A DNA stretch of 64,000 nucleotides from Sutcliffiella sp. FSL R7-0096 (GTDB lineage Bacteria > Bacillota > Bacilli > Bacillales > Bacillaceae_I): positions 4,568,001 through 4,632,000 of the forward strand of contig NZ_CP152003.1 of the NCBI RefSeq assembly GCF_038595065.1, read 5' to 3'. Positions 50,099 through 58,431 of this stretch are shown here, piece after piece. The translations under genes were made by a program, and so were the position numbers. The notes under the pieces were generated by a model that searched no databases, was not told the DNA's origin, and worked only from the letters and a program-made list of their open reading frames with translations. Numbering within the stretch: the first letter of the stretch is position 1; every line of letters begins with the position of its first letter.

Positions 50099-51715
50099 TT
50101 ACCAAGCTGCGATGCAGCCGTCGGTTCTTGGTTCGGTGCCGCCGGTGAGGGTGCCGGTTTGTGGGTCGCGCCAGATGATTTGGCCGCGGCCGAAGCTGCC
50201 TCCGTCGAGTGTGATTTGGATGTTATGGCCTTTGCGTTGGAGTGCTTGGGCCAGGTGTTGAGGGAAGTGATGCTCGACGTGTACGGTTTTGCCCTCCATC
50301 CACTGCCATCTTGGTGCGTCCAGGGCAGCCTGCGGGTTAAGGTGGAAGTCGACGGTGTTCATGACGACTTGCATGTGTCCTTGTGGCTGCATGTAGCCTC
50401 CCATGACGCCGAATGGTCCGACGGCTTGGTTGTCTTTTGTCAGGAAGCCAGGGATGATGGTGTGGTATGTCTTCTTCCCTGGTGTCAGCGCGTTTTCGTG
50501 TTCTGGTTCAAGGGAGAAGTCATGCCCCCTGTTTTGCAGGCCGATCCCTGTTCCTGGTACAACGACACCTGATCCGAATCCCATGTAGTTGCTCTGGATA
50601 AAGGATACCATATTCCCTTCCCCATCGGCAGTGGCCAGATAGACGGTTCCTCCTTTTGGTGGGGTTCCTGGTTCTGGCGTGAGTGCCGTATCTGTGATGA
50701 GGCTTCTTCTTTCTTTTGCAAAGGAACTAGAAAGCAATTCTTCTGCTGTGTGGGTCATCGTAGTTGTATCTGATACGTATTTCTTCGCGTCAGCGAATGC
50801 GAGTTTCATTGCCTCGATTTGTTTGTGATAGGTTTCGAGACTGTCGCGTTCGGTGAAAGTGTCTTCTTTTAACATATTGAGTGCCATAAGGGCGACGATT
50901 CCCTGGCCGTTCGGCGGGATCTCCCAGACGTCATAACCGCGATAGTTGACCTTGATCGGCTGCACCCATTCCGGTTGGTAAGCTGCAAGATCCTCATATG
51001 TAAGGAAGCCGTTGTGCTGTTTGGAGAAGTCCGCCATCTTGTGGGCTAATTCTCCGCGGTAGAAAGCTTCCCCGTTTGTTTCACCGATTTGTCTTAAGGT
51101 GTCGGCATGGCCTTTGGAGGACCAGGTTTCACCGATTTCAGGTGCACGTCCGTCTGGGGCGAAGGTTTCAAACCAGTGTGTGAATTCTTCAGTTGTGCAA
51201 AATTTTTTATAAGCGTTGTAGGCACCCTTCCAGTACTTGCCGAGTGTTGGCGAAATTGGGTACCCTTTTTCTGCGTAGTCGATGGCAGGTTGTAGCACTT
51301 CTGAGAGTGGTAGTTTGCCAAACTTTTTGGATAGCTCTGCCCAGGCGGATGGTGCGCCAGGAACAGTCACTGGGATGAGGCCCATTTTAGGCATGGTGTC
51401 GTGGCCTCTTTCTTTTACCGCTTCAATGGAGATGGATTGTGGTGCAGGACCGCTTGCGTTCAGGCCATGAAGCTCCCCTTTTGTCCAGACGAGGGCGAAT
51501 GCGTCGCCGCCGATTCCGTTGGAGGTTGGTTCCACGACGGTCAGGCAGGCCGCGGTGGCGATGGCTGCGTCGATTGCGTTTCCTCCTTTTTTCAGGATAT
51601 CGAGGCCAGCTTGTGCGGCTAGTGGCTGAGAAGTTGCAACCATGCCGTTTTGGGCGAATACGGTGTTGCGCTGTGATGGATATGGGTTGTTGAGATAGTC
51701 GAGTTTAAGTGTCAT
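50099..51715 (-). CDS. Gamma-glutamyltransferase-family protein (YwrD-like)
   Basis: A 538-residue Ntn-hydrolase. The self-processing region is KGGTVYLATADGEGNMVSFI, where Thr of GGT is the likely nucleophile made free by cleavage; GGNAIDAAIATAACLTVVEP, then SNGIGGDAF mark the large subunit and GVMGGYMQPQGHMQVVMN the small one. No signal peptide is visible, as in YwrD, so it should act in the cytoplasm. Placement beside chromate-transporter genes supports orthology to ywrD. AGGGGGATC precedes the ATG. Confidence 0.88.
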   Translation of the reverse strand: MTLKLDYLNNPYPSQRNTVFAQNGMVATSQPLAAQAGLDILKKGGNAIDAAIATAACLTVVEPTSNGIGGDAFALVWTKGELHGLNASGPAPQSISIEAVKERGHDTMPKMGLIPVTVPGAPSAWAELSKKFGKLPLSEVLQPAIDYAEKGYPISPTLGKYWKGAYNAYKKFCTTEEFTHWFETFAPDGRAPEIGETWSSKGHADTLRQIGETNGEAFYRGELAHKMADFSKQHNGFLTYEDLAAYQPEWVQPIKVNYRGYDVWEIPPNGQGIVALMALNMLKEDTFTERDSLETYHKQIEAMKLAFADAKKYVSDTTTMTHTAEELLSSSFAKERRSLITDTALTPEPGTPPKGGTVYLATADGEGNMVSFIQSNYMGFGSGVVVPGTGIGLQNRGHDFSLEPEHENALTPGKKTYHTIIPGFLTKDNQAVGPFGVMGGYMQPQGHMQVVMNTVDFHLNPQAALDAPRWQWMEGKTVHVEHHFPQHLAQALQRKGHNIQITLDGGSFGRGQIIWRDPQTGTLTGGTEPRTDGCIAAW

Positions 51716-51889
51716 TTGTTGATCCCCCTATTATTTCGTTATGCGAATTATTTTCTATTATACTTAATTTTCTTTATTTTTTCAAAATAAGAAATTTTAC
51801 TTTGTTGGTGGGGGTGAAATGGATTCTGGTATTCGGGGTGTTGACGTAGTGCGGGTAGGAACCATCGTGGTGGGTGGTGGAAAAGTATT

Positions 51890-52369
51890 TCAAGATGTCG
51901 GTTGTGGTGACGAGTGGGTCGTGGTGGTTGTTATAGTAGTATTGTCTGTGCTGCTGTATGGGTAGTCTTCCGGGTTATGGACCATTTGGGCGGTGACTGG
52001 GTTGAGGTGGATGTATTTGCTGACGTCGATCTGGTAGTCGATATCATGGATGAGGCTGGATTTGAATCTGCCTTCCAGGAGGTGGCCGGTGAGTCGGTAT
52101 TTGCTGTTGATGTACTGGGCGTATTTGGTGTTGATTGTTTGCATGATCAGGCTGATGTTGGTGGTTTCGGTTTCGATGAGCAGGTGGGTGTGGTTGGTCA
52201 TGAGACAGTAGGCGTGCAGTTTGAACGGGTATTTGAGTTTCGTTTCAAAGAGGATGCGCTTATAGGTTTGGTAGTCCTTGGACTCAAAGAAGATGATGCT
52301 GCGGCGGTTTCCGCGGGTGGTGATGTGGTACTTGGCTCCTGGGAACCAGATTCTTGGGTTTCGTGGCAT
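51890..52369 (-). CDS. REP-associated tyrosine transposase (RAYT), Y1/HUH family
   Basis: A 159-residue single-strand DNA nuclease related to IS200 transposases. MPRNPRIWFPGAKYHITTRG opens the domain; the metal-binding HUH motif is H60-T-H62 in LMTNHTHLLIE; INSKYRLTGHLLEGRFKSSL is the family block, and YIHLNPVTAQMV contains the likely catalytic Tyr119. All key residues are kept, so it could be active. The last 20 residues are unusual, rich in Thr. RAYTs are single-copy genes that mobilise short palindromic REP elements (established in gammaproteobacteria). Two full REP units lie within 220 bp upstream and the family surrounds the gene over 20 kb. AGGAG precedes the ATG. Confidence 0.9.
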   Translation of the reverse strand: MPRNPRIWFPGAKYHITTRGNRRSIIFFESKDYQTYKRILFETKLKYPFKLHAYCLMTNHTHLLIETETTNISLIMQTINTKYAQYINSKYRLTGHLLEGRFKSSLIHDIDYQIDVSKYIHLNPVTAQMVHNPEDYPYSSTDNTTITTTTTHSSPQPTS

Positions 52370-52458
52370 AGTGGGCGGTACTCCTTTCGCGGGGGTGGGA
52401 TTTTGGATGTGTGTGGGTGGTTTGGGTGGGAGATGGGGCTGGTGGTGCTGAGGGATGC

Positions 52459-52499
52459 TTCGACGGTGATGGTGGAAATCCTTTGAGGGTCAGACCCCT
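52459..52499 (-). repeat. REP-type element upstream of the RAYT gene, unit 1
   Basis: Minus strand: core GGGGTCTGACCCT, AAAGGATTTCC, then CACCGTCGAA. The core's middle base is inverted relative to the flanks when compared with other copies. Confidence 0.8.
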
Positions 52500-52541
52500 T
52501 TTCGTCCGCCAAATTCCGACACATTTCCTTACTTTGGTTGT

Positions 52542-52590
52542 ATTCGTGATGGAGAGGGAAATTCCTGCTGGGGTCTGACCCCTTTTTTGA
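52542..52590 (-). repeat. REP-type element upstream of the RAYT gene, unit 2
   Basis: Minus strand: core GGGGTCAGACCCC, GCAGGAATTTCC, then ATCACGAA. Same orientation as unit 1, 83 bp away. The stretch 52370-52872 holds no gene; it contains these repeats and two terminators. Confidence 0.8.
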
Positions 52591-52611
52591 AATTTTTACC
52601 ACTTATTAGAG

Positions 52612-52650
52612 GACATAAAAATACCGCCAAACGGTACCTACGTTTGGCGG
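52612..52650 (-). terminator. Hairpin terminator upstream of the REP pair
   Basis: On the minus strand CCGCCAAACG - TAGGTAC - CGTTTGGCGG, ten perfect pairs, followed by TATTTTTATG. It would stop transcripts coming from the spoIIQ side. Confidence 0.8.
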
Positions 52651-52769
52651 TTGAGACATTCTCTGATTTTGTGCGCTGTTGTGTTGTTTGTGTATCGGTA
52701 TTGTTAGTATACCCAGGTAGGCTTGGTTTTATTCCTGGTTGGGGTGGAAAGTCGGGAAAAAATTTGAAT

Positions 52770-52820
52770 AGAAAAAGAGCAGCTTTCCGGGAAGCTTTCC
52801 CCGTTTGTAAGCTGCTCTTT
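52770..52820 (-). terminator. Terminator of spoIIQ
   Basis: On the minus strand AAAGAGCAGCTT and AAGCTGCTCTTT pair over 12 bp around a 23-base region that itself contains GGGGAAAGCTTCCC, followed by TTCTATTC. Confidence 0.85.
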
Positions 52821-52872
52821 GAGTCAATAGAGTTTATCGTTCTAGCATTTATTTTATCAACAAGACTTTGTA

Positions 52873-53727
52873 TTATGTTAGAAAGCTAACGGATTCCTCT
52901 TGTTCTTCGTCAGAAGATCCTTCGTCGCCGTCTTTGTCTTCTCCGTCTTCAGGCTTGTCTTCACCTTCTGCAGGAGTTTCTTCTTTTTCTTGCTCACCAG
53001 CTGGCTCGCTTCCTTCTTCAGAAGCTTGTCCTTCTTCCTCTAAAAGAGAAGTGACTGGTTTGTTAAAAAAGCTGATTGGATTAACTGCTACATTGTCTTT
53101 ACGGATTTCAAAGTGAACATGGACAGAGTCTTTGTTCAGTTGGTTTGTACCCGCTTTTGCAATAGTGTCGCCTTGCTCTACAAAGTCATTGACTTTCACT
53201 TGAACGTCAGTCAAGGATTGGTAGACTGTTTTTACACCATCTAAATGCTCGATTTCTACGACATTTCCTAGTAATGGATCATTTTCAACATGCGTTACTG
53301 TTCCACTTAGGGATGCGACTACTTCGAATGTTTCGCCGTCTTTCATTACGATATCGATACCTGTGTTTGGTTGGTATCTTCCATTGTACTCAATGAAAGC
53401 AGCTTCTTGCTCTTCTTTGGATCCATTTTCATCCCAGAATGGTTTTTGGATCAAAGATGAGTTCACATCTGTTACCGGCATTACAAAGTTTTCAACAGGG
53501 CTGTTTACTTCGACGGATTCTTGATCGCCGTAAGAAGTATTAGGTCCTTGCCCTTCTGCGTTGTTACCTGGATTAACCTCTGTCTCACTACCTGCTTGGA
53601 ACATTAAAACCGCTGTCAAAATGATTGCTGCGCACCCAAGATAGATTGCTGGGAACACCCAACGCTTTTTCATTAAGCGTTGCCAATTTGAATTTTGAGA
53701 AGTCCGTTTCTTTTCTTCCTCTCTCAT
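52873..53727 (-). CDS. spoIIQ: Stage II sporulation protein SpoIIQ
   Basis: Forespore membrane protein that pairs with SpoIIIAH across the two membranes during engulfment. The 284-residue product has a short cytoplasmic N-terminus, one helix (about 27-47, WVFPAIYLGCAAIILTAVLM), and a LytM/M23 domain at about 125-230. The first zinc ligand is lost (PNTGID instead of HTGID) while HVHFEIR is kept, as expected for a non-enzymatic SpoIIQ. The C-terminal 55 residues are an acidic low-complexity tail (EEEGQASEEGSEPAGEQEKE). GAGGTGATGATAC precedes the ATG. Followed by its own terminator. Confidence 0.93.
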   Translation of the reverse strand: MREEEKKRTSQNSNWQRLMKKRWVFPAIYLGCAAIILTAVLMFQAGSETEVNPGNNAEGQGPNTSYGDQESVEVNSPVENFVMPVTDVNSSLIQKPFWDENGSKEEQEAAFIEYNGRYQPNTGIDIVMKDGETFEVVASLSGTVTHVENDPLLGNVVEIEHLDGVKTVYQSLTDVQVKVNDFVEQGDTIAKAGTNQLNKDSVHVHFEIRKDNVAVNPISFFNKPVTSLLEEEGQASEEGSEPAGEQEKEETPAEGEDKPEDGEDKDGDEGSSDEEQEESVSFLT

Positions 53728-53747
53728 TGTATCATCACCTCAGCAAT

Positions 53748-53777
53748 CATTCTGAACAGATTCCGAGAATAATATAC
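53748..53777 (-). promoter_or_regulatory. Possible sigma-F promoter of spoIIQ
   Basis: On the minus strand GTATA, 15 bases, then GTTCAGAATG, resembling the forespore sigma-F pattern GYATA - N15 - GGNNANANTR with two mismatches. It ends about 20 bp before the start codon. spoIIQ is a sigma-F gene in B. subtilis (established). Confidence 0.4.
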
Positions 53778-53861
53778 ATCTGGTGTGAAAAAATTTTTGA
53801 AATGCTTATTTTCCTTCATTGAGGCGGGTTTTATGCATGGGGATTGAAAAAAGTTTGAAAA

Positions 53862-53894
53862 GGGGTCAGACCCCGGCAGGAGCCGGGGTCTGAC
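53862..53894. repeat. Two REP cores head to head (BIME-like)
   Basis: GTCAGACCCCGGC (53865-53877), AGGA, GCCGGGGTCTGAC (53882-53894): 13 perfect base pairs with a four-base loop. Two cores facing each other, like the BIME arrangement of E. coli REP elements. Confidence 0.85.
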
Positions 53895-53907
53895 GGGTGA
53901 ACCTCTA

Positions 53908-53952
53908 TTCGACGTTGAGGGGGGAAATCCTTTGGGGGTCTGACCCCCAAAG
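53908..53952 (-). repeat. REP-type element, full copy, downstream of spoIID
   Basis: Minus strand: core GGGGGTCAGACCCCC inside an 11-bp-arm palindrome (CTTTGGGGGTC / GACCCCCAAAG, 53930-53952), then AAAGGATTTCC and CAACGTCGAA. Lies 23 bp behind the spoIID stop and may act as its terminator. Confidence 0.85.
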
Positions 53953-53974
53953 TGAATTTTCTCTCTCCCCTCCT

Positions 53975-55003
53975 TTATTGCTTCGCGGTCACTTTGTTGA
54001 GGTATTGGTCGGCGCTGGCGATTTGGACGTCTTTGTAGTAGTGGGAGATGATTTGGGTATAGCTTTTTCCTTCTAGGGCCATGCCGTTGGCGCCGTATTG
54101 GCTCATGCCGACACCGTGGCCGAAGCCTTTTGTGGTGATGATGATATTGTCACCCTTGCGTTCCCAGGTAAAGTCACTAGAGCGCAATTTGAGGGTGTCA
54201 CGCACTTCCCTGCCTGAAAGTTGCTTACCATTTATATCGACGGTGCTTACCCGGTTCCCTGTCGTACGGGAGATGATCTTCCCTACCGCTCCATCGTTCC
54301 CAAGCGTCACCCCTAGCATCGATTGGAACTCCTGAACAGTTAGGGTCACCTGGCTCAAGTATTTTTCCGAGTCAACGTCCCATGGGCTTGCGACGCTGCG
54401 CAAGTATGGAATTTCGTTTGGCCAATATTCTTCAGAGTTTTCGGTGTAGCCATTGCTTGTGGAGAAGTAACTCGCATCAATCGGTGCATTATTATAGGTA
54501 AGGACGGATCCTGCTGTCTCGGTCACCGCCTGTTTTATTTTCTCCATTTTCCAGTCGAAATCATCTGCTTCCCATATTGCTTTAAGTTCTTCCGGACTTT
54601 TATATACTTGGTGCTGCTCCGTATCAGTTACGTCTGCGCCATTGGGCGTCCCTAGCTTTTCATCAGCCATCAGCTGCCTTAATATATACGTGCGCGCAGC
54701 GAGGGCCTGGGCTTTCAAAGCCTCTAGCTCAAAGTCGGCTGGCATTTCAGAAGCCACCACTCCGACGATATAATCTTCCAATGGAATATTTTCGATCATC
54801 TCTTGCTTGTGGCGATACACAGCCACGTCAATCGGGGATTCAGCCACTTCCACTTGTGTTTGGACTTCTTGCTTTGATTGGAGTTCTTCCGCCAGCTGGC
54901 CGCTATCCTTATCGACAAACGGCATGACTAACAATGTTGGTACCATTAATACCATGACAAAAAGGACAGAAGTGAGTACGATAATTGGTTTCAAGTTTCT
55001 CAT
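53975..55003 (-). CDS. spoIID: Stage II sporulation protein SpoIID (lytic transglycosylase)
   Basis: Membrane-anchored enzyme of the engulfment complex that cleaves denuded glycan strands. The 342-residue product has one N-terminal helix (about 5-27) and the SpoIID domain: [20 protein letters not shown] with the catalytic-region Glu, [16 protein letters not shown], and [20 protein letters not shown] near the end. GGAGG lies nine bases before the ATG. Downstream of murAA and upstream of spoIIQ, as in other bacilli. Confidence 0.94.
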   Translation of the reverse strand: MRNLKPIIVLTSVLFVMVLMVPTLLVMPFVDKDSGQLAEELQSKQEVQTQVEVAESPIDVAVYRHKQEMIENIPLEDYIVGVVASEMPADFELEALKAQALAARTYILRQLMADEKLGTPNGADVTDTEQHQVYKSPEELKAIWEADDFDWKMEKIKQAVTETAGSVLTYNNAPIDASYFSTSNGYTENSEEYWPNEIPYLRSVASPWDVDSEKYLSQVTLTVQEFQSMLGVTLGNDGAVGKIISRTTGNRVSTVDINGKQLSGREVRDTLKLRSSDFTWERKGDNIIITTKGFGHGVGMSQYGANGMALEGKSYTQIISHYYKDVQIASADQYLNKVTAKQ

Positions 55004-55067
55004 AGCGCTGAGCCTCCGATAACAATAAAATAGTAGGTTGTTGATGGTTGGATACCTTTACTCTTTC

Positions 55068-55098
55068 ATTCTTATGGGAGTGGACAAGCAATTATGAC
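55068..55098 (-). promoter_or_regulatory. Possible sigma-E promoter of spoIID
   Basis: On the minus strand GTCATAAT, 14 bases, then CATAAGAAT, similar to the sigma-E pattern (ATATT-like, CATACAAT). About 65 bp before the spoIID start. spoIID is a sigma-E gene in B. subtilis (established). Confidence 0.45.
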
Positions 55099-55293
55099 TA
55101 AAAAATGGGCCGGATTGATAGAGTTTCATTGCGTGGGTTGCAAGGGAGAATGAAACGAAAAACTCCTACAAACTTCTATATTATATATACATAAGTCACC
55201 ACTTTCTGAAAATACCTTCTTATTACCAAAAAAATTGGTCTGCCGGAAAAATAGATGGAATATTATTAAGTAGTTAGAAAAATAATTCTTTCA

Positions 55294-55333
55294 GGGGTCA
55301 GACCCCCGAAGGAATTTCCTCCTTTACATCGAA
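55294..55333 (+). repeat. REP-type element, full copy
   Basis: Core GGGGTCAGACCCCC, GAAGGAATTTCC, then ACATCGAA. Between murAA and spoIID. Confidence 0.82.
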
Positions 55334-55368
55334 GGGGCCAAAAAAAATCACAGAAAAATGCAAAAAAA

Positions 55369-55402
55369 GGGTCAGACCCCTAAAGGAGTCTGACCCTCGA
55401 TG
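55369..55402. repeat. Two REP cores head to head
   Basis: GGGTCAGACCCC, TAAAG, GAGTCTGACCCTC, then GATGTAGAA. Cores in opposite orientation separated by five bases, 37 bp after the full copy at 55294. Confidence 0.75.
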
Positions 55403-55438
55403 TAGAATATAAATATATGATTGGCTATTTTGGCGTAT

Positions 55439-56743
55439 TTAGGCTTCTTTGATTTGCTCTAGGATGATTGTTTGTTCTTGTTCCATGGAGCTTACTCGTT
55501 CGATGTCTGCGCCTAATGCTGCTAGTTTGTTGTGGAAGTTTACGTATCCACGATCTAAGTGTTTTAGCTCGGTTACACGAGTGTATCCGTCTGCGATTAA
55601 TCCTGCTAAGGTTAATGCCGCTGCTGCACGAAGGTCTGTTGCCGCCACTTCTGCTCCTTGTAAGGTCGATGGTCCATTGATGACAACGGAACGTCCTTCG
55701 ATCTTAATGTCGCCGTTCATACGACGAAACTCTTCAACATGCATGAAGCGATTTTCAAATACAGTTTCGGTAATCATGCTAGTGCCTTCTGCCGCTAATA
55801 ATAAGGACATCATTTGGGATTGCATATCAGTCGGGAATCCTGGGTGAGGCATCGTTTTGATGTCAATCGCCTTCAGTTTCTCCGGTCCGATAACGCGTAA
55901 TCCGTTTTCTACTTCTTCAAACTTAACGCCCATTTCTTCCATTTTCGCGATTAATGAGCTGGAATGTTCCGGCACTGCGCCTTCGACGATAACGTCTCCG
56001 CCTGTGATTGCAGCTGCTACCATGAATGTACCTGCTTCAATGCGGTCAGGGATGATGTTATGTTGACATCCGTGTAATTCGGAAACACCTTCAATTCTGA
56101 TTGTTCCAGTACCTGCTCCACGAACTTTCGCTCCCATGGAGTTCAAGAAGTTCGCTAAGTCTACGATTTCCGGTTCTTTTGCAACGTTTTCCATGATTGT
56201 TGTACCTTCAGCAAGGGTTGCAGCCATCATGATGTTTTCTGTTGCTCCCACACTTGGGAAGTCCAGATATATTTTCGCGCCTTGTAATCTTCCTTCTACT
56301 TCGGCATCGATATAACCATTTCCAACTTTCACTTTCGCACCCATCGCTTCGAATCCTTTTAAATGCTGGTCGATTGGTCTTGAACCGATCGCACATCCTC
56401 CAGGTAGAGCAATTTGTGCTTTTCCGTTACGTGCAAGCAATGATCCCATTACAAGGACAGATGCGCGCATTTTTCGTACATATTCAAACGGTGCTTCTGT
56501 GTGAAGCTCTCTTGTTGCATCGACAATTATACGATTATTTTCAAAATCAACATCGGCATTCAAATAACGCAAAACCTCGTTAATCGTATAAACGTCGGAG
56601 AGCTCAGGTACATCTAAGATTTCGCATTTGCCTTTGCTAGCTAATAAAGTTGCGGCGATGACAGGTAGTACTGCGTTTTTTGCTCCCTCTACTTTAACAG
56701 TACCCTTTAACCTTTGTCCGCCGCGGACGATGATTTTTTCCAA
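55439..56743 (-). CDS. murAA: UDP-N-acetylglucosamine 1-carboxyvinyltransferase MurA
   Basis: Transfers enolpyruvate to UDP-GlcNAc, the first committed step of peptidoglycan synthesis. The 434-residue enzyme has [20 protein letters not shown], then AKNAVLP at the N-terminus, the active-site Cys117 in [19 protein letters not shown], and [10 protein letters not shown]. Start codon TTG with GGAGGGGAA upstream. The neighbours ywmB and spoIID show that it is the murAA copy. Confidence 0.96.
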   Translation of the reverse strand: MEKIIVRGGQRLKGTVKVEGAKNAVLPVIAATLLASKGKCEILDVPELSDVYTINEVLRYLNADVDFENNRIIVDATRELHTEAPFEYVRKMRASVLVMGSLLARNGKAQIALPGGCAIGSRPIDQHLKGFEAMGAKVKVGNGYIDAEVEGRLQGAKIYLDFPSVGATENIMMAATLAEGTTIMENVAKEPEIVDLANFLNSMGAKVRGAGTGTIRIEGVSELHGCQHNIIPDRIEAGTFMVAAAITGGDVIVEGAVPEHSSSLIAKMEEMGVKFEEVENGLRVIGPEKLKAIDIKTMPHPGFPTDMQSQMMSLLLAAEGTSMITETVFENRFMHVEEFRRMNGDIKIEGRSVVINGPSTLQGAEVAATDLRAAAALTLAGLIADGYTRVTELKHLDRGYVNFHNKLAALGADIERVSSMEQEQTIILEQIKEA

Positions 56744-56775
56744 AACGTTCCCCTCCGCGTCTTATATTCTATATA

Positions 56776-57624
56776 TTAATATTCAACAGTAATAATTGGC
56801 GTGCCTACAATCACGGTAGTCTTATCGCCCATTCCTTGTGTTCGTAACCCAATTTGTAAGTTCATCTTTCCCTGTTGTGTCGGAAGAACATTATTCCATG
56901 CATCAGTATATGCTGAAACCGAAACAAAGGTATCTTCCTGGATTTCTTCCACTATTTGTGCTGAAAATGAGTCTAGCAAAATATTTGTCGTATTTTGCAA
57001 ACCACCTTCAATTTTACCACTGAAATCACCGATCATACAACTAAATATTTCAAAGTCTTCCTGAGAAATACTGGTAAGATTCGAATGGAAATGGTTTATT
57101 ATCTCTGTTGCCGAATCATCTTTCCAGCCATACCCTGTAACCTCATATAATAAGTACGAGCTTGGGGATGTCTTTGTGTGGGTAGTGATGAGCTGAAGAG
57201 TCTCTTCTTGTTTTAATGAATCGTTATAATAAGTCCCAACTGCCTTCCACTGATCCTCTTCTTCTAGCACATTCCACGTAAGATGGCCCATATTCTGTTT
57301 TAAACGATTTACCTCTTTTTGAAAAGCGACTAAATCCCTAATTTTATAGACGTTTGTTCGCCCAAAAAGTTTCCATTCCTGAACATTTATTTTTTCCTTT
57401 TGAAAAACTTCCGCGATTTCAAGTATCTCAGTACTGATATCGTTTGGTAATTGAGCTCTGCTTCTTTCATTCCCAAGAATTACCCCCGTAAAACATATTA
57501 ATAAAATAAAAAATAGTCCTAGCAATCTATTAATATAAAGTTTCCACTTTTTTTCTGTCCATTTAGTATTAGTCATTATGTCCTTCTCGTTCACCGTATT
57601 ATGTGTTTGATGCTCGTTCCACAT
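56776..57624 (-). CDS. ywmB: YwmB-like membrane-anchored protein (TATA-box-binding-like fold)
   Basis: A 282-residue protein with one helix at about 32-50 (LLGLFFILLICFTGVILG) and an outer domain (about 60-282). Position between ywzB and murAA, size, and the end of the sequence (LGTQGM-like LRTQGMGDKTTVIVGTPII) match YwmB. Start is uncertain: ATG 57624 after GGGG is used; ATG 57576 with GAAGGA close upstream would give a shorter N-terminus more like the family. Role unknown; linked to sporulation or envelope genes by place. Confidence 0.82.
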   Translation of the reverse strand: MWNEHQTHNTVNEKDIMTNTKWTEKKWKLYINRLLGLFFILLICFTGVILGNERSRAQLPNDISTEILEIAEVFQKEKINVQEWKLFGRTNVYKIRDLVAFQKEVNRLKQNMGHLTWNVLEEEDQWKAVGTYYNDSLKQEETLQLITTHTKTSPSSYLLYEVTGYGWKDDSATEIINHFHSNLTSISQEDFEIFSCMIGDFSGKIEGGLQNTTNILLDSFSAQIVEEIQEDTFVSVSAYTDAWNNVLPTQQGKMNLQIGLRTQGMGDKTTVIVGTPIITVEY

Positions 57625-57723
57625 ATCCCCCACGCCCCTTTGCTTGTTAATAACAGTGTGGCCAGGTTGGCGGTGCGAGATACATAGGTTTGTTCGTCAA
57701 AATTTTTGAGATTTTTAATTTTT

Positions 57724-57763
57724 GGGGTCAGACCCCGGCAGGAATTTCTGTGAAGATGTCGAA
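57724..57763 (+). repeat. REP-type element, full copy
   Basis: Core GGGGTCAGACCCC, GGCAGGAATTTC, then GATGTCGAA. Between ywzB and ywmB. Confidence 0.85.
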
Positions 57764-57800
57764 GCTCCCCGCCGAGAAGGGGAAAAAGAAAATAAAAAAA

Positions 57801-57843
57801 GGGGTCAGACCCTTGGAGGAATTTCTCCATCTATGTCATACAC
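57801..57843 (+). repeat. REP-type element, direct copy 77 bp further on
   Basis: Core GGGGTCAGACCCT, GGAGGAATTTC, then CTATGTC. Same orientation as the copy at 57724; rightmost member of the family in the window. Confidence 0.8.
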
Positions 57844-57852
57844 TCGAAATAA

Positions 57853-57881
57853 CTAAAAAACCAGGGGAGCCCTTCCCCTGG
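57853..57881 (-). terminator. Terminator of ywzB
   Basis: On the minus strand CCAGGGGAA - GGGC - TCCCCTGG followed by TTTTTTAG. Lies 28 bp behind the ywzB stop. Confidence 0.85.
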
Positions 57882-57908
57882 CAAGTCGAGTATTATGTTT
57901 TTCTAGTT

Positions 57909-58139
57909 TCACCAGATCATTGGCAGCCTCTGGGAGAGGAAAAGGTAGTCTAGAAAGAAGTTGCTTACTGTGGATCCGATGGCAATGGTGACAAGGATGA
58001 GTAGCAGTCTGATTTGGACGACTTTGTTTGGTTTCATCCATTTTTCGTATTGGATGGCTTGGAGTGCCCACCAGGTGATGCTGATGAATAGTAGGTGGGA
58101 GATGATGCTGACTAGTGCTTGTACTCCGATATCGATCAT
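57909..58139 (-). CDS. ywzB: DUF1146 membrane protein YwzB
   Basis: A 76-residue protein with two helices (about 7-27 and 43-65). VQALVSIISHLLFISITWWA and LQAIQYEKWMKP identify DUF1146. AGGAGGC precedes the ATG. Located upstream of ywmB-murAA as in B. subtilis; function unknown. Confidence 0.9.
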   Translation of the reverse strand: MIDIGVQALVSIISHLLFISITWWALQAIQYEKWMKPNKVVQIRLLLILVTIAIGSTVSNFFLDYLFLSQRLPMIW

Positions 58140-58187
58140 TGTGAAAGCAGCCTCCTCTTTATTGTAAATTAAAGCTCTGGATATACA

Positions 58188-58330
58188 TCCGCTGTTGATT
58201 TTCCGCGCCAGGCTTCACTTTCCGCGGGAAGGTGCTTGATCTCCTCCCAACGCTTCAGGGGTCTCAACCAACCGTTATTCCCCCGCTGGAGTCTCCGCCT
58301 TTCGCTTCAATCATTAGCTCGATGCACCTT
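58188..58330. repeat. GC-rich Bacillus intergenic repeat, copy 1
   Basis: Contains GATTTTCCGCGCC, GGTGCTTGATCTCCTC, CAACGCTTCAGGGGTCTCAA, CCGCTGGAGTCTCCGCC and CTTCAATCA in this order. The copy at 63463-63600 has the same blocks. A widespread repeat type in Bacillus intergenic regions (recognised from general knowledge). Confidence 0.8.
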
Positions 58331-58362
58331 GCTTCATTAGTTTCTTCCTATAGTAATACACA

Positions 58363-58397
58363 TGAAAAAGAAGGAGCTCCCCAACTCCTTCTTTTCT
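58363..58397 (-). terminator. Terminator of the nuo operon
   Basis: AAAAGAAGGAG and CTCCTTCTTTT pair over 11 bp around CTCCCCAA. It lies 35 bp behind the nuoN stop and is symmetric, so works in both directions. Confidence 0.9.
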
Positions 58398-58431
58398 ATT
58401 AAATCATATACCCCGATGTGGTGACAATTGG

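Noticed and set aside
52651-52769. A small gene between the hairpin terminator and the spoIIQ terminator
   Set aside because: Neither strand gives a start with a ribosome site and an open frame of useful length.
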